Shown: positions 23,706 through 36,412, numbered from the stretch's first letter. The stretch is DNA of 64,000 bases from Montifringilla adamsi (GCA_017590115.1 JAGGNK010007060.1:225025-289024); one strand, 5' to 3'. The notes: generated by a model from the sequence alone, not told the origin. Translations and numbers: made by a program.

Positions 23706-24543
23706 TCTCAATAGAATACAAAACCCCACAGAAAGAATATTTCTTTTTTGTCCTCCTCCACTGACAGTTTGTCATCTCCAGGCTTATTTTTGTTTTAGTT
23801 TTTTCTCTTTTTTTTCTTTTTTTTTTTTTTTAATACAGAAACTTTTCAGTAATGGAATTTACAGTGGATAAAAATCAAAAGACAAGAATTTCCTTACAAA
23901 GAGTAAAAAAAAAAAGGCAGAAAGCTGCTAAGAGCCATCATGTTTTAAGTGCTATAAAATGAGACAAAACAGCTTCCTGTTGTTGCCAGAAGAAAAATGA
24001 GAAACTGAAAAAAAGAAAAAAAGCAGTGAGTGCAATTAAAAAGTGCTAAGTTGGCCAAGGTAACACAGCTATTTTATAAATGTGCATCACAGCTCTGCAT
24101 TTAAAAATCTTTTGACACAGCTTTAATCACTCAGATTTTACACACTGGTAACTGATTACCTGTTATCTTCACTTAATGCTGACTGAGCTGTAACTGCCTG
24201 ACTTCAAACACAGCCACCTGCCTGCCTTTGGTATATTTATACACAGAAAAACAAAAGGTTAGTGCTGCAAATGGAAAGAAAAAAAAAAAAAAAAACCAAC
24301 ACAAAAGGGAAAAAAGAAAAAGCCACCACAGGACAGGTTCTGCTTTCAGCAGAGGGAGGACAACACATCTCAAATGGTCTCGAAATAGGCTAAAGCTGAG
24401 TTGATCTTACAATTATAGCGTAAACAATGCCTGGGTTGTGGTTATGTTGTTTGAAAAGAAAAGAAAGGAAAAACCAAAAATCTCCAGAGACCTGTATCAA
24501 CTTCTGTATGTTTAAGCCATACCCTTAAAAGTTCACTATTCAC

Positions 24544-26691
24544 TCACAAAGAGAAGTAGACAAACATGAAGATTCCAAGCGAACAGACACAGACCAGTCC
24601 AGTATTTAGTAATAGTTTAACTTTTGGAGTCTCTTCCAGCATTTGTAAACAAACAGTCTCCTCCTCGACCTCCCGAACCACTCTCTTGTTTACGTTTTTA
24701 CTTTTAAAGCCACAGAACCAATCTATGAATTTCAAATGTCTCGCCCTGTTGTCAGTCCCCTCCTCCTCCTCGTGCTTTTTCTCCCCCATCAGGGCGGCCT
24801 GTCCGTTGGAATAACAATCCACGGGCGTCTCCACCTCGGAGTGGCTCACCGAGATCACCGGGTTGCTGTCATCCCTGCACGTCACCAGGAGGTTGATGTC
24901 CTCCGGCTTCACGTTTTTAATGTTCTCCTCCGACTTCCCGTTGGGAATGATGTGGTTGGCGTTCTCGTTGCACTTGAGGATGCTCTTCTCCTGCGCCTGG
25001 TACAGCTCCCCCTTGCCGGCGCTCTCCGGCACGCCGCGCTTCCACAGGGCCCAGAACGTGGTGGTCCGGACCTGCTCCTTGGTGGGCGGCGGCGTGAGCA
25101 GGCTCACCACGACCGTCACGGCCCCGGTGATCCAGAACAGGGCCGTGGCCACGTACATGTAATGGATGTTCTTGATGAAGCTGGGCCTGGTGTCCGGCTG
25201 GTCACACTCGGGAGCGCGGTAGAAGAAGGCCAGGATCAGCCGGATGGCACCCAGGACAAACCCGGCCATGCCGCCGTAGAAAGCCCCCTGCTCGTTGCAA
25301 CGCTTCCAGAAGATGGCCATGAGGAACAGGGCGGCCACCGGTGGAGTCAGGTAATCCGCGACCTCCTGGATGTACAGGTACATCTGCCCGCCCTGCATCT
25401 CCACGATGATGGGCACCCAGGCGATGCTGATCACCACCATGAAGGCCACGAAGACCCTGCCCACGATCATGAGCTCCCGGGAGGTCGCGCTCTTCCGGAT
25501 GAGCTTGTAGACGTCGAGCGTGAAGATGGTGCTGGCGCTGTTGAAGATGGAGTCCAGGTCGCTCATCAGGGCGGCGATCATCACGGCCATCATGAGCCCG
25601 CGCAGCCCCACGGGCACCAGGTTCATCACCAGGCGCGGGTAGGCGATGTTGGAGCAGCCGGCCCTGCTCCCGCACACCTGGAAGCAGTGCTCGGGGTTGA
25701 TGCAGGCGATGTCATCCACAAACAGGATGCGGGAGATCATCCCCGGCACCACGATGATGAACATGGGCAGCAGCTTCAAGAAGCCGGCCATGAGGGTGGA
25801 GCCTTTGGCATGAGCGATGTTTTTGGCGGCCAGAACTCTCTGCACTATGACTTGGTCAGCGCACCAGTACCACACTGAGGCCGGGGTTTGTCCCAGCAGA
25901 AATCCAGGCCAGGGAATGTCTTCGTCCGTTGGCTCACGCAGCATTTTGAGAGAGTCGGGCTTTGGACTGACGTTGCAGGAATTGGTGTTGGAGATGTTGT
26001 AGGTTAGGAGGATGGAGGTGATGTTTGGTGACGCCAACATGTATCTCCTTTTCACTTCTTCAAACCCACCGACCTCCATGAGGCTTATGATCATGAGTGT
26101 GAGGGCCCCAATGATCATAAGCAGCGCCTGGAGGGTGTCCGTGTAGATGACGGCCACCAGCCCTCCGGTCACAGTCAACAGCGCCGTCATTCCGATCAGC
26201 AGGATCACCGACAGGTAGAGGTTCCACCCTAGGGACTCTTGGATAAAAAGCGCCCCTGAATACAAGTCAACCGAGAGTTTGGTGAAGATATAAAGAAGTA
26301 GAGACAACGCTGCAAAATAGATTTGAATCCTATGCCCTCCAAACCGCTTGGACAAGTATTCGGGCATGGTGTACACTCCCGACCGGATGTAGACTGGCAC
26401 GAAGACCCATCCCAAAAGCTGCAAAAGCATTAAGGCGTTGAACTCCCACGCGCCTACGGCGAATCCGCTCGCCGCTCCAGATCCTGCGAGCCCAATGAAA
26501 TGTTCACTTCCAATATTGCTCACAAACAACGAGGCCCCGATAGCTACCCAGGTCATAGAACGCCCTGCCAAAAAGTAGCCACTCACGGTGCTCCGATTGT
26601 TTTTCCACATGGCAAAGAAACCTATGCACATTACAAGCACGAAGTACAGGGCCACAATGGCAATGTCTGCTGGCTCCAAAGAAGCCCTCAT
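24544..26691 (-). CDS. SLC5A3: Sodium/myo-inositol cotransporter (SMIT1), complete single-exon CDS
   Basis: Imports myo-inositol with sodium across the plasma membrane, for osmotic balance and phosphoinositide supply. One open frame of 715 codons, close to the roughly 718 of the mammalian protein, reads colinearly with SMIT1 from MRASLEPADIAIVALYF to the C-terminal GIFMFVYFSL. A first membrane segment is at about residues 9-29. The sodium-solute-symporter core follows, with GSEHFIGLAGSGAASG at 61-76, a GGLVAVIYTD block at 176-185, and an AALMSDLDSIFNSAS stretch at 373-387. Likely glycosylation sites N223-I-T and N232-I-S lie in the large loop before residue 270. A charged cytoplasmic region spans about 537-690, and a last membrane helix about 692-713. 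The ATG sits in CAAAATGA with A at -3 and matches the family start. The exon lies within MRPS6 intron 1, same strand, and no frameshift is seen. Third positions are much more GC-rich in the middle of the frame than at its ends. SLC5A3 is certain at family level; its close relative SLC5A11 is not intronless. Confidence 0.98.
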   Translation of the reverse strand: MRASLEPADIAIVALYFVLVMCIGFFAMWKNNRSTVSGYFLAGRSMTWVAIGASLFVSNIGSEHFIGLAGSGAASGFAVGAWEFNALMLLQLLGWVFVPVYIRSGVYTMPEYLSKRFGGHRIQIYFAALSLLLYIFTKLSVDLYSGALFIQESLGWNLYLSVILLIGMTALLTVTGGLVAVIYTDTLQALLMIIGALTLMIISLMEVGGFEEVKRRYMLASPNITSILLTYNISNTNSCNVSPKPDSLKMLREPTDEDIPWPGFLLGQTPASVWYWCADQVIVQRVLAAKNIAHAKGSTLMAGFLKLLPMFIIVVPGMISRILFVDDIACINPEHCFQVCGSRAGCSNIAYPRLVMNLVPVGLRGLMMAVMIAALMSDLDSIFNSASTIFTLDVYKLIRKSATSRELMIVGRVFVAFMVVISIAWVPIIVEMQGGQMYLYIQEVADYLTPPVAALFLMAIFWKRCNEQGAFYGGMAGFVLGAIRLILAFFYRAPECDQPDTRPSFIKNIHYMYVATALFWITGAVTVVVSLLTPPPTKEQVRTTTFWALWKRGVPESAGKGELYQAQEKSILKCNENANHIIPNGKSEENIKNVKPEDINLLVTCRDDSNPVISVSHSEVETPVDCYSNGQAALMGEKKHEEEEGTDNRARHLKFIDWFCGFKSKNVNKRVVREVEEETVCLQMLEETPKVKLLLNTGLVCVCSLGIFMFVYFSL

Positions 26692-26985
26692 TTTGTAACC
26701 AAAAAGCCTTCGCTGACGTCCACTTCTCGCCCCCCAGCCAACGTCTCTTAAGCACCACGTGAACCAGTTTTAACCAAAATCAACACAGCGGGTCAAATTC
26801 TTTGTCCCTTGGTTTGCTGTCCTGATGCTGGTGGCAGTGGTACATTTACTTTTCTCCGCTTCTCAAATTTGGGAACTTAGCACGCACTTTTAATCCACAT
26901 TCCACAAGAGCATCAGCCTTAACTCAGTTGATGTAGGAGAAATTCTTAGTTGCAGCTAAGTTTAGTGAGGCCTACTGTACCAACC
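26692..26985 (-). other. SLC5A3: Predicted SLC5A3 5' UTR portion of the coding exon, with splice acceptor
   Basis: Reading leftward, a pyrimidine-rich tract (TTTGTCTTTTGTCTTTGCTG) is followed by CCTTGCAG at 26993-26986, a strong splice acceptor. Splicing here leaves 294 nt of untranslated exon before the ATG at 26691. No better acceptor was noticed nearer the ATG. The call is by inspection only, without transcript evidence. Joined to the phase-0 end of MRPS6 exon 1, the exon begins with seven sense codons and then TAA at 26964-26962. Confidence 0.6.
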
Positions 26986-27633
26986 CTGCAAGGCAGCAAA
27001 GACAAAAGACAAAGATTGAATTAGAGAGGAATTTCATGAAGTAATGAGAAAAAATTTGAAGTGTAGTAAAACAAATCACTGAACACCACAGATTTTTCCC
27101 CCTTTATATTTCCTGCAATCCATAACAGACATCATTCAATATTTGTAGGGCTAAGTGGTAAAAGCCTTTCACAAGTCAACTTCAGTGGTTACAGGTACCT
27201 TCAGAGACGCAGCGATTCGGGAGGATTGAGCGACCCAAATTCCCCAGAACACAGCAAGCAACAAAAATACGTTTTCTTTTTCTTTGCTCTGGTGTCTCAC
27301 AAATCTCCTTCTCAAGCCACTAACCAGATCTTCCTCTTCCAAGCAATCTTAGGAAAATTAAATTAAAATAGCCCAACAAATAACAATGGCTATGGAGCCC
27401 AAACCTGGCTCAGCATTTCCTGCACTGCACCCCCCAAATCCTGGGAGATCCTGGCACTACAGGAAAGCACCTGAGACACCAGCTGGCTGCTAGAAAAATC
27501 AAAGTGAGATCATAGCGCTGTCAAAAATCAACATCCGTTTCACATCAGCTGGAGAATCAAGGTTATTCCGCAGGTTTTGAGGTGACTTTGCTCCTGTCTG
27601 GGGTACAGATAATCACAGGGTTATTTTTCACTG

Positions 27634-27923
27634 GGAAAGCTCTCCATACACATCCAAGGGGAGAAAACATCCCATTCCAGCAAGTGGCAGAAACAAAATT
27701 CCACCTGACATCCCACTTTAGGGCCAGTGCCTTTGGATACCCTCACCTGGGGTTTTGTGGGAGCACCAGAGGCAGGGTTATTTAGGAAAGCTCTCCATAC
27801 ACATCCAAGGGGAGAAAACATCCCATTCCAGCAAGTGGCAGAAACAAAATTCCACCTGACATCCCACTTTAGGGCCAGTGCCTTTGGATACCCTCACCTG
27901 GGGTTTTGTGGGAGCACCAGAGG
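27634..27923. repeat. Perfect tandem duplication, 139 bp at 151-bp spacing
   Basis: 27634-27772 and 27785-27923 are identical by eye, from GGAAAGCTCTCC to ACCAGAGGCA. The linker between them shares CAGGGTTATTT with the sequence before copy 1, so the original unit was slightly longer. It lies in the intron 0.65 kb upstream of the SLC5A3 acceptor. Confidence 0.97.
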
Positions 27924-28255
27924 CACAAGAGGGAACACCGGGCAGGTTCTGGCAGCAGTCACATCTGGAAGGATGCCAGGAAATGCCCTTCCAGCATCCA
28001 TTCCCATCCCAGCATGGAGAGGTGGAAGGTATGGAGGCAAAGCTTTCCCAAATTCCCAATCCCACCTGACAGATCCCAAACACATCAGGAAACAAAACCC
28101 ATTTTGGCAAGCAGGACCAAAGCATTGGAAGTGGAGGGAAGGGGACAATGAAGACTTGGTGGCAGAGGAAGGGGCATTGAGGAGATGCATGGTGGCTCCC
28201 TCATGGATTTGGGATGTGCTCCCATCTCCTGTTTATGCCTCGGGAGGTACCACAG

Positions 28256-28446
28256 AATCATGGAATGGTTTGGGATGGAGGCATCTGAAAGCCCACCCAG
28301 TGCCACCCCTGCCCTGGCAGGGACACCTTCCCCTGTGCCAGGCTGCTCCAGCCCCAGTGTCCAGCCTGGCCTTGGGCACTGCCAGGGATCCAGGGGCAGC
28401 CCCAGCTGCTCTGGGCACCCTGTGCCAGGGCCTGCCCACCCTCTAC
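28256..28446 (-). mobile_element. CR1 3'-end fragment
   Basis: ATCATGGAATGGTTTGGGAT to GGGCCTGCCCACCCT, very similar to the younger copies. Confidence 0.93.
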
Positions 28447-29817
28447 CAGCCCAAAGGCTTCTAATGGGTTTAGAGAGAGCTGGACACGGGATTCTTCCAG
28501 TTCCTACACCCAATGGCCATGGGAAGGGAAGACCAAAGCAAGGAACAGGTTTAGTCTAAAGATCAGAACACAAACCTTCAGTAGCAATAATGAGATTATT
28601 ACAGAAGGTGAGGAACAGGGTCTGACTCCACTCCTCTTTCCCACCCACCGGTAAAAGCACAAGAAAATGAACTCTGGGTCTTTTTTCTGGCCATAAAATC
28701 TCAACAAGTCCTACAAGCATCAGCTCCAGGCATCCCCTTCCAGTTCTTTCTCTGGCACGAGGCTGAAGCTCCCATTTCCCCATTATTTAATCATTAATAC
28801 AAATAGCCTGATAGCATATTCTAATATTTGGTTGGTTTCTTGTTGAGCATCCCTGCCATATACTGGGTTTGTTTAAAGGGTCAATAAAACCATTTCAAAT
28901 TCCAAGAGAGTTAAGGTTGAAAATGCACACATTGTGTTAAAGGCAGCAATGGTGCTGAGGTAAAAACGTGCACTCCTCATAGATTTTAAAATTAGCTCCC
29001 AGCAAGCCACAACTTCAGCCTTAAGGAGAAATCCACCACTGTGTCATTTATATGGTCCAGCTGTTTTTCCGGAGAAAAATTTAAAAAATAAAAATAATAA
29101 GGGTTCCCCCCCAGTACCACAAACCCACTTGAGAATAGAGATATTCCTTCAGCTGGAATTACAGCCAATAATGAGAGACTAAGGAGAATGGCACAAAACG
29201 GACTGATTACAGCACTGGGCTAAATTTATCATTCCTCAGAAGCCTCAAACCACAGATGTATTTTCAATTCTTCCACAGAAGAATTCACATTTCTCCCCAC
29301 CCGCAAATACAGGAGTAGTTAAATGGTCTAATAGCTTAATCCAACCCAAAATTATAAACACTTCACATCAGATGACGCAGTCAGAGCCAAGTTTAATGGA
29401 CTATTCTTAGTTTTAAGCACTTTGGAGCAACACTTTAATAGTGTTGTGTCTTTTGCTATATTCAGCTAATTTTTCAACTACGTTATGTTTATACCAAAAC
29501 TATAAATATTTGAAGAGAAAGGGAAGAAGAGATTTTTCTGAGATATGATAAAAAGAAAATCTGCTGTACAGAAAACCAGAAGAACAGCCAGATAAGGAAA
29601 CTGTAATAATTAATATTTTTATTGTTCTTTTGTCCTTCTCATTACTAAAAAATATTTGATTTTAACTTGAGTTCACCCCCCACCATCTTCCCTGTAGGTT
29701 CATCAGTGACCTGTCACAAATATCCTATAGAGCAATATGGAAAAATCACAAAAATATCTGTAAAATCAATTCTATTTGATACCAGAAGTATACAGAGTGT
29801 TTCTATAAAGAGAATAT

Positions 29818-29965
29818 TAACAGGGAAGCTGTGGCTGCCCCTGGATCCCTGGGAATATCCAAGGCCAGGCTGGATGGGATAATGGAAGGTGCCCCTGCCC
29901 TCAGGGTGGGACTGGATGGCCTCTGAGGTCCCTGGGAATCCAAACCTCCTGTAATTCCAGGATCA
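29818..29965 (+). mobile_element. CR1 3'-end fragment
   Basis: GGAAGCTGTGGCTGCCCCTG to CCTCTGAGGTCCCTGGGAAT; moderately diverged. Confidence 0.85.
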
Positions 29966-32719
29966 GACTCTCTGACAAGTGTGTCAGTATTAGATGCAGC
30001 TGCCCTCAAATTGTGACATTCCTCAATTAAGTCACTTCATCTCCAGGGGGCTCATTCCAACCAAAATAAACAAGTGAAGTTTCTGGAGTGTCTTCCACAG
30101 GAAGACAGAGCCAGACCATGCACCTGAAATAATCCAATTTCGGAGAGCTGAACCCTGCCCTTTGTCACCAACACCTGAGGGTTTTTTGGCAGGGCTCAGT
30201 TTGCCTGAGCTGGAAGGTGGAAAGTTTTCAGCAATCACCACAAATTTGCTGCACTGTCACTAAATTACAGCACTGAAGTAGCTTCTTGTACCAGTTTCTT
30301 AGACCTAATTCCAAAATAACCCTGGAACTTTTCTTCATTAGGAAAATGAGACTCGTCCCTCTGAACTTTCAGCAAGTTCTGACCTCAAGTCTTACAAAGG
30401 ACTTTTGAGATGCCCCATGTGAGTTTAGTCCTGAGTTATTAGAACAGTGAACATTGTGGCACTGACAGAGGGATGAAAAAAAAAAAAAAGGCAGAAAGAC
30501 AGTGCTGCTGCCAAGGACTGGGAATTTTCTTCCCTGAGGCTGTTTTCTGGCTGGATCATATCAAAGACACAAAACAATGTGCTTCCCTCTTGTCTGGAAA
30601 TAGAGGCTGCAGCTCTGGTGAAACAATGCATATGTCTCTCCAACACCCAGCCTGTTCCTTAAGGGAAAAAAAAAAAAAAATCCCAAGCAAGTCCCTGAAG
30701 AGAGATTTCATAATTTGAAACAGACCCAGGGTGGGATTTTGAGGAGAAATTTGTACGACTGTTCTAAAGGAAAACTTTCTCCACAGTGCTTTTCTAATAA
30801 AATGGGTGTTTAAAACATGCCAGAGTCCAACTGCTCCAGCTCTGAAGCCACTATTTGTTCTCAGCTCCATCGGCGTTTTGGCAGATGGGAAGTGTCTGAG
30901 CTGACTTTCCTTTTCTCCTCCTCAGTCCTGATGTTTTAAGGGTTAATTTGGGGATGTAGACACCCACCTATCCCACAGGAGGGTCCACTGTTAGCAAATT
31001 AAGTGCTTTGCTCACAGTTTTCAGATTATTTCTTGGGACCAACATTTTCCCTCTCCACCTTCAAGGAGGAGTATTTGAAATCAGCCCTGCAGCACTTCAC
31101 CTACTGAACAGCTCTGCTGTGTGGAAGAAATCTGTCCAGATTGCCAAGATCATGGAAAATATTAACTCTGCCACAGAAAAAATTAATAAATACCAGAAGT
31201 CTCGTGCCTTGAGTGGGGTCTGTACCACGTGCCACCCCCTGAGTGTGTTTTCCAGACCCCTCACACTCCTGGCCATGGACACACCAGGGAGTCCCTAGGT
31301 GTCCACTGCTCCACAGTAAACAAAAGGAAAAAAATCTGCTAGGGAAAAAAAAAAAAAAGAGGAAAAGCTTTGTTCCATTTACTGCAGCACTCCAGAACAC
31401 AGAAAAGGAGCACTGAAGCTCTTCATGGAGTAAGTGATACATAAATTATGTAGCACATGCCCTTGAGGAAGCAGGGGCTATCCTTGGCAGCTGCTCAACA
31501 GAGCCCTCAGCATCCAGGGCAGCAGTTCCAGGCTTTTCCCTGAAAACCAGGAGCTGGGGCAGAGGAACGTGCCAGGAACCCCCCTGGGACAGACAGGGAA
31601 GGCAGAAGTTGACCTGGAGCACCCAATAAATAACTGGAGCTGCTGGGGATGCCAGACCAGCCCTGAACTCCAGAGGCTGCAGCAGGAAAGGGCTGAGGGT
31701 ACCTGAGCCCACCTGGCTGAACCTGTTGGTCACACTCTGCATCATCACCACATCTACCTCCTGCTGGTCTGGAGAACTCAGGATAAACCACCACTACCAA
31801 AAACAAAAAAAATCCAATTTGAGGTGCAAGGAACGAGTCACTCACTCAAAGGAGTTGTTATGAACACGTAAGGAACTTTTGTTTTGGTCAGGAATCACTC
31901 CAGCTCTGGTCTTCGTTTTACTGCAGCAGCACAAAAAAGCAGCTTGTTCCAGGATAAATTCTTCTGGATTCTTTTCTACACAACTGCTGAGGGAGACATG
32001 AGAGAAATAAGTAATCCCAGAGCAAGAGACAGAGAACTCAGTGCCAGGCAGAAATGGGATGTGCAGTGGACAATTACAGAGCAGGAACTGGAGTGATGTG
32101 AGGCCAGCTGGAGCTCAAGGGCACTGGGCTGACACTGTTAGAGCAGGACATCATTTAGCTGTCATTTTTTGGGGGTTTTTCAACCATTTTCCTCCTTCAT
32201 CCCAAGCAAATACATCTATTCCAGTGTCCCACCAAGTCACAAATGAAGGGCAGAGGGCACAGGAAGGACACTGCAGCAGTCAGTGGACACAAGAGAAGCT
32301 CCAGCCTTGCAAAGCAAGAAAAGATGGATTTTTTCAGAATCTGCAACACTCTCCCCAAGCCACTTCATGCCACTGCCTGTGACATTCACACTTGGCTGGT
32401 TCCCTTTGCCAAGAGCCAGTCCCCAGCACTCCAGCAGGAATAAGGAACTGATTTGCTTCCACTGTTCTTCCCAAAACTCCAAACACCTACAGGGCAAGGG
32501 GGGTAAGCTAGGGACAGAGGGAAGGAGACAGAAAGTCCCTTTTTATCTGTTAAAATACAGAGATACCAGAAAGAACTTCTGTCTTCTCCAGGCCTACCTA
32601 GACAGGATATCCATCATACCCAGGAGATAAATCCATCAATTATCAATTTAAAGAAAATAAGGAGTTAATACCTTCCTGTCCCCCCTGTCAGCCCAGACAA
32701 TTGGTTTATGTTTCCATGG

Positions 32720-32915
32720 GTGACAAATGTTGTCTGGAGGAATTTCTTCATGGAAAGGACCTGGAAGGGGCTGCCCAGGGATGTTTGGAGTCCCCAAGGA
32801 AGGCCTGGAGGTGGCACTGAGTGCTCTGGGCTGGGGACAAGGTGGCCATGGGGCACAGCTGGGGCTCCATGGGCCGGGAGGGCTTTTCCAAGCTCTGGAA
32901 TTCTGTGAAGGGAGC
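32720..32915 (+). mobile_element. CR1 3'-end fragment, second subfamily
   Basis: GGAGGAATTTCTTCATGGAA to GGGCTTTTCCAAGCTCTGG, ending GAATTCTGTG. Confidence 0.85.
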
Positions 32916-34767
32916 AGAAGCTGCCAAGGAATTGGGCCTTGCAGAACCTTTCCTGCCTCGGCTGCAGCTCCAGCAGGGCCCTCCTGAGCTCAGTTTGTCA
33001 CCACAAAGCCCAGCCCAGCAAGGAAACCACAGAGAGGTGACATCCCCCCTCCACAGGACGCAGTTCTTTTCCACAGGAACTGAAAGCAAAAGGGGCAGAG
33101 ACAACCCAGATGCCACGTGGTCAACAGCAAAACCAAGGGCACCAGAGGGCAAAATGCCAGACTTTTCCAAGGAAGTGGCAAGGGGCTGGCAAAAACTGGA
33201 AGGTTCTGGCATCACACAACTCCAGGCAAGATCTCCCTGCCAGGTCACACTGCACTGGAAGGTGCAGCAAGACACTGAGTCCCAAGGCTCAAATCCCTTC
33301 TTTTGGTAGCCCAAAATGCAGCAGCACAAACATTTCACTGCCACGGCAGGGATGGAGGAGGTGAAGAGTTGGTCACCAGAGAAGCAAGAGAAGAGGTCAA
33401 ACAAGCCTCAACAGCCAATAATCAGATTTCTGGAGTGGATTTGGGACACTTCAGTTCCCTGGACAAGGTTATCACCTTTTTAGAAGCAAATACCAGAAAT
33501 GCTGCAAAATCTCTGCCACTGCTGAGGATGACTTTTCCTTCAGCTGGAGGTTCAGTGCTGTGATGCAGCTGGTGGTGATCACCACTCAGCAGGAACTGGA
33601 TAATCCCAGCCCAAAAAATGTGCTGGTTCATCCCATTTGAGGAGGCTTTTGGCTGGGAGAGTGCAGAAATTACTTGGGAAATGAGAAAGGAGAAGTGTCA
33701 GTCCCCATGAAACTGGGCAAGATACCAGGAGGAAATTCTTCTTCAAATTTCTAGGAAGAACAAAAAAAAAAAAGGAAAAAAAAATAACAGCCAGGCTCAT
33801 TAAGCTTCTTTAGGACTTCCCCAAATGCCCATCACATTTCTGCCTGCCCACAATCTTTGGAAGAATATAAAGCATCCCCAGGATTACTGAAAAGTGAGAC
33901 AGAAGTTCAGGATCATACAGAATCCAAGAATTTCAGGCTCTCCAAGCTTCCCAGTCAGCTGGGTGCTGTTTCAAGACTTGTGATCCTTCTTGGAGATTTC
34001 AAAGACAAAGCCAGAGTTCAATGAAATTCTGTTGGTTCTAAAACAATTAATGCTAATTACAAAGCTTGAATATCTCTATTAAAAGCTACTGAACATTGAT
34101 TTCTTTTTCTAAAACACCAACTCCACTGAACACATTCCCTCCTCTGCATGGACCTGGCTTTTTCTTATTCCTCAGATATTTGCAGGACTAAACACAAGGA
34201 TTGGTTTGCAAGTGGACAAACCAGGATTAAAAAAATAGCAGAACAACAGTTCTTCTGCAGTTCCTCCATGCTATTTCTTGGGTTCATGACCCTCCCTTTA
34301 CACATCCACTTCCTTCCTGCCCTTCTCCTCACCAGGGGTGATGAATTTTTATTCTAGAATCTCATTTTCAGCACCAACATTTGCACCTGTCTTCACATCT
34401 TGCCTTACTTTCCACATATTTATTTCCAATTTTTCCTGTTCCACTTCTCCATAATTAGTTATATTTTGCACCTCTTTCTGTGTTTTTATTTTTCCTTGCT
34501 TTCAGCTTTTTATCAGCCCCTCAATGCACACTGGGGATATCCCTGCTGCTCCATAGGGCAGGAATTTTTCCAGGGAATAACCTGGTGCCCAGAGGTTCCT
34601 GCTGCCCTCAGGTAAGGGACACAGAGGGTGGGACACAAAGCTCTACCAAACAACTGCTTCCACATAAACAGCTCTTCCTTCATCCCAGATCTGCAGCCAG
34701 GGAGGTGGGGGTGGCTGTGGCTCCAGGAATTATCAGTCTGCCATGGATGGAGCTGACAAATCTTAAA

Positions 34768-34920
34768 ATCATGGAATGGTTTGGGTTGGAAAGACCTTAA
34801 AGCCCATCCAGTGCCACCTCTGCCATGGGCAGGGACACCTTCCACTGTCCCAGGCTGCTCCAGCCTGGCCTTGGACACTTCCAGGGATCCAGGGGCAGCC
34901 ACAGCTTCTCTGGGCAAAGG
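34768..34920 (-). mobile_element. CR1 3'-end fragment
   Basis: ATCATGGAATGGTTTGGGTT to CACAGCTTCTCTGGGCAAAG. Confidence 0.92.
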
Positions 34921-36249
34921 AAACAAAAAGGGAAGATAAATTACTTGACAACAACTTAACAACTGCCAAAGCAATTTCTGTGTGGCAGTGATGGTTCTGG
35001 GACAAGGGAACTGGAGAAATCAGCTCCTGAAAGAACACACAGAGAAAAGCAGAGCTTCCATCATTCCAAAGTATGGAACTGATGAAGATTAGGAGACAGA
35101 AAACACAAACACACATGAGCTGAAGGAGCAGCTTCTCCTCAGTGTTACAGTGGACAACTTTTACAGGAGTCAGTCACATTTCAGGGCTCTCCAACAATCA
35201 GACATTAATGCTGTTCAGCACAAAGGGTTCTCCCAAGAGCTTAGGGACAGAATCTGCTCCACGCTGAAGTTACCAACACCTCTCTGTTCACAGCCAGAAC
35301 ACACCAGGAACAAAACCCAACCAGGAGAAAAGAGTTCATTACTGAGGAGGAACCAGGGGCGGCCCAGAGAAGTCTGAACTCAAAGGTTAGCCCCCACTGC
35401 TGTCCCATGAAGAGGGACTGGCCAAACCCCACTGAAATCCCACCAGGGGCCAGCAAGAAACTGAAATTAGGCTTAAACTATTCTGCAGTACAGAATAATC
35501 CTGTATGTCCCCTCAGACCCAGGCACGTATGCCACACTTGGCAAAAATTCCAGCTCTTCCAAGACTGAAAATGTCAAGTATCAGGCAAGAGGGTATGGCT
35601 CCCAAATGCTGTCTGCACCACATTCTCCAAAACCCAGTTCTTCTTATGGAATGCTGAAGGCAGAAAACAAAAAGGTGACTCCTCCAGCAGAGTCAGTGCT
35701 GGATCTTGCTGTTTTCTGATCCTGTCTTTAGTTCCAAGGCTTTGGTCTCCTTCCCAGCACCACCCCCAGCTCCAGGATCCCTCCCTGCCAGGCTCAAGAG
35801 CCTGTTCCAGCCTACTGAAAATGCCAGTGGGAACAGAGGAAAAAACTTCTGTGTAATTTTAACCTGCTCAGCTGGGAAGAGGGGTGGGGAAGATGCACAA
35901 TTCCATTGGAAGAGCAGGTGGTTCACCGGAAAGGAAAGGAAAGGAAATAAAATAAAATAAATAAACCCAGTATCTTCTGCTTCATTCTCTCCCCCTCCTT
36001 CCTGGCAACTGAGACATCAAAAACCCAGTTGCTGCAGCTGCCTACACAGCAATTAAGTGGAATAGTCAAGATGTCAAGCAACACTACTGCCCATTTACTT
36101 TGGCTTTCCCAAAATAGCCAACAATCCCCACACGGCAGGTAGGGAATTTTGGAAACACAGCAACCCACTCCAAAAGCAACAAACAGCTGCTGAAGACAAG
36201 TTGTGTTGTGAGAACATGGCTGGAGAAATGAGAGCACACATTCACTGCA

Positions 36250-36251
36250 GG

Positions 36252-36291
<40 letters not shown>
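36250..36291. repeat. (ATT)n microsatellite
   Basis: About 13 ATT units ending exactly where a CR1 fragment starts. Confidence 0.98.
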
Positions 36292-36292
<1 letters not shown>

Positions 36293-36412
36293 TTGGAAGT
36301 GTCCAAGGCCAGGTTGGACAGGGCTTGCAGCAACCTGGGATAGTGGAAAGTGCCCCTGCCATGTGGAACAAGGTGATTTTTAAGACCCAACCCTAACCAC
36401 TCTGGGATTCCA
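36292..36412 (+). mobile_element. CR1 3'-end fragment
   Basis: GGAAGTGTCCAAGGCCAGGT to CCACTCTGGGATTCC. Confidence 0.85.

Larger units (their letters stand above)
18655..24543 (-). other. SLC5A3: Probable long SLC5A3 3' UTR
   Basis: Downstream of the stop the minus strand is AT-rich, unlike the CR1-dense flanks. This fits the several-kilobase 3' UTR known for mammalian SLC5A3. The distal end is proposed at about 18655, where the minus strand reads CTGTACAAAG, then GATAAAAATAGAG, then a run of more than 15 A. Upstream UGUA motifs and the T-rich surroundings resemble a cleavage site. An AATAAATAAA at about 21094-21103 (minus strand) could give a shorter form. Two degenerate CR1 pieces (23005-23215 and 23540-23705) and a CpG-rich block (about 21490-21830) interrupt it, so the stretch may not be one continuous UTR. 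Confidence 0.5.

Noticed and set aside
24736..25878. 380-codon open frame antisense to SLC5A3
   Set aside because: It lies opposite the GC3-rich part of the CDS, and its His/Gly/Asp-rich composition is what antisense reading of G/C third positions produces.
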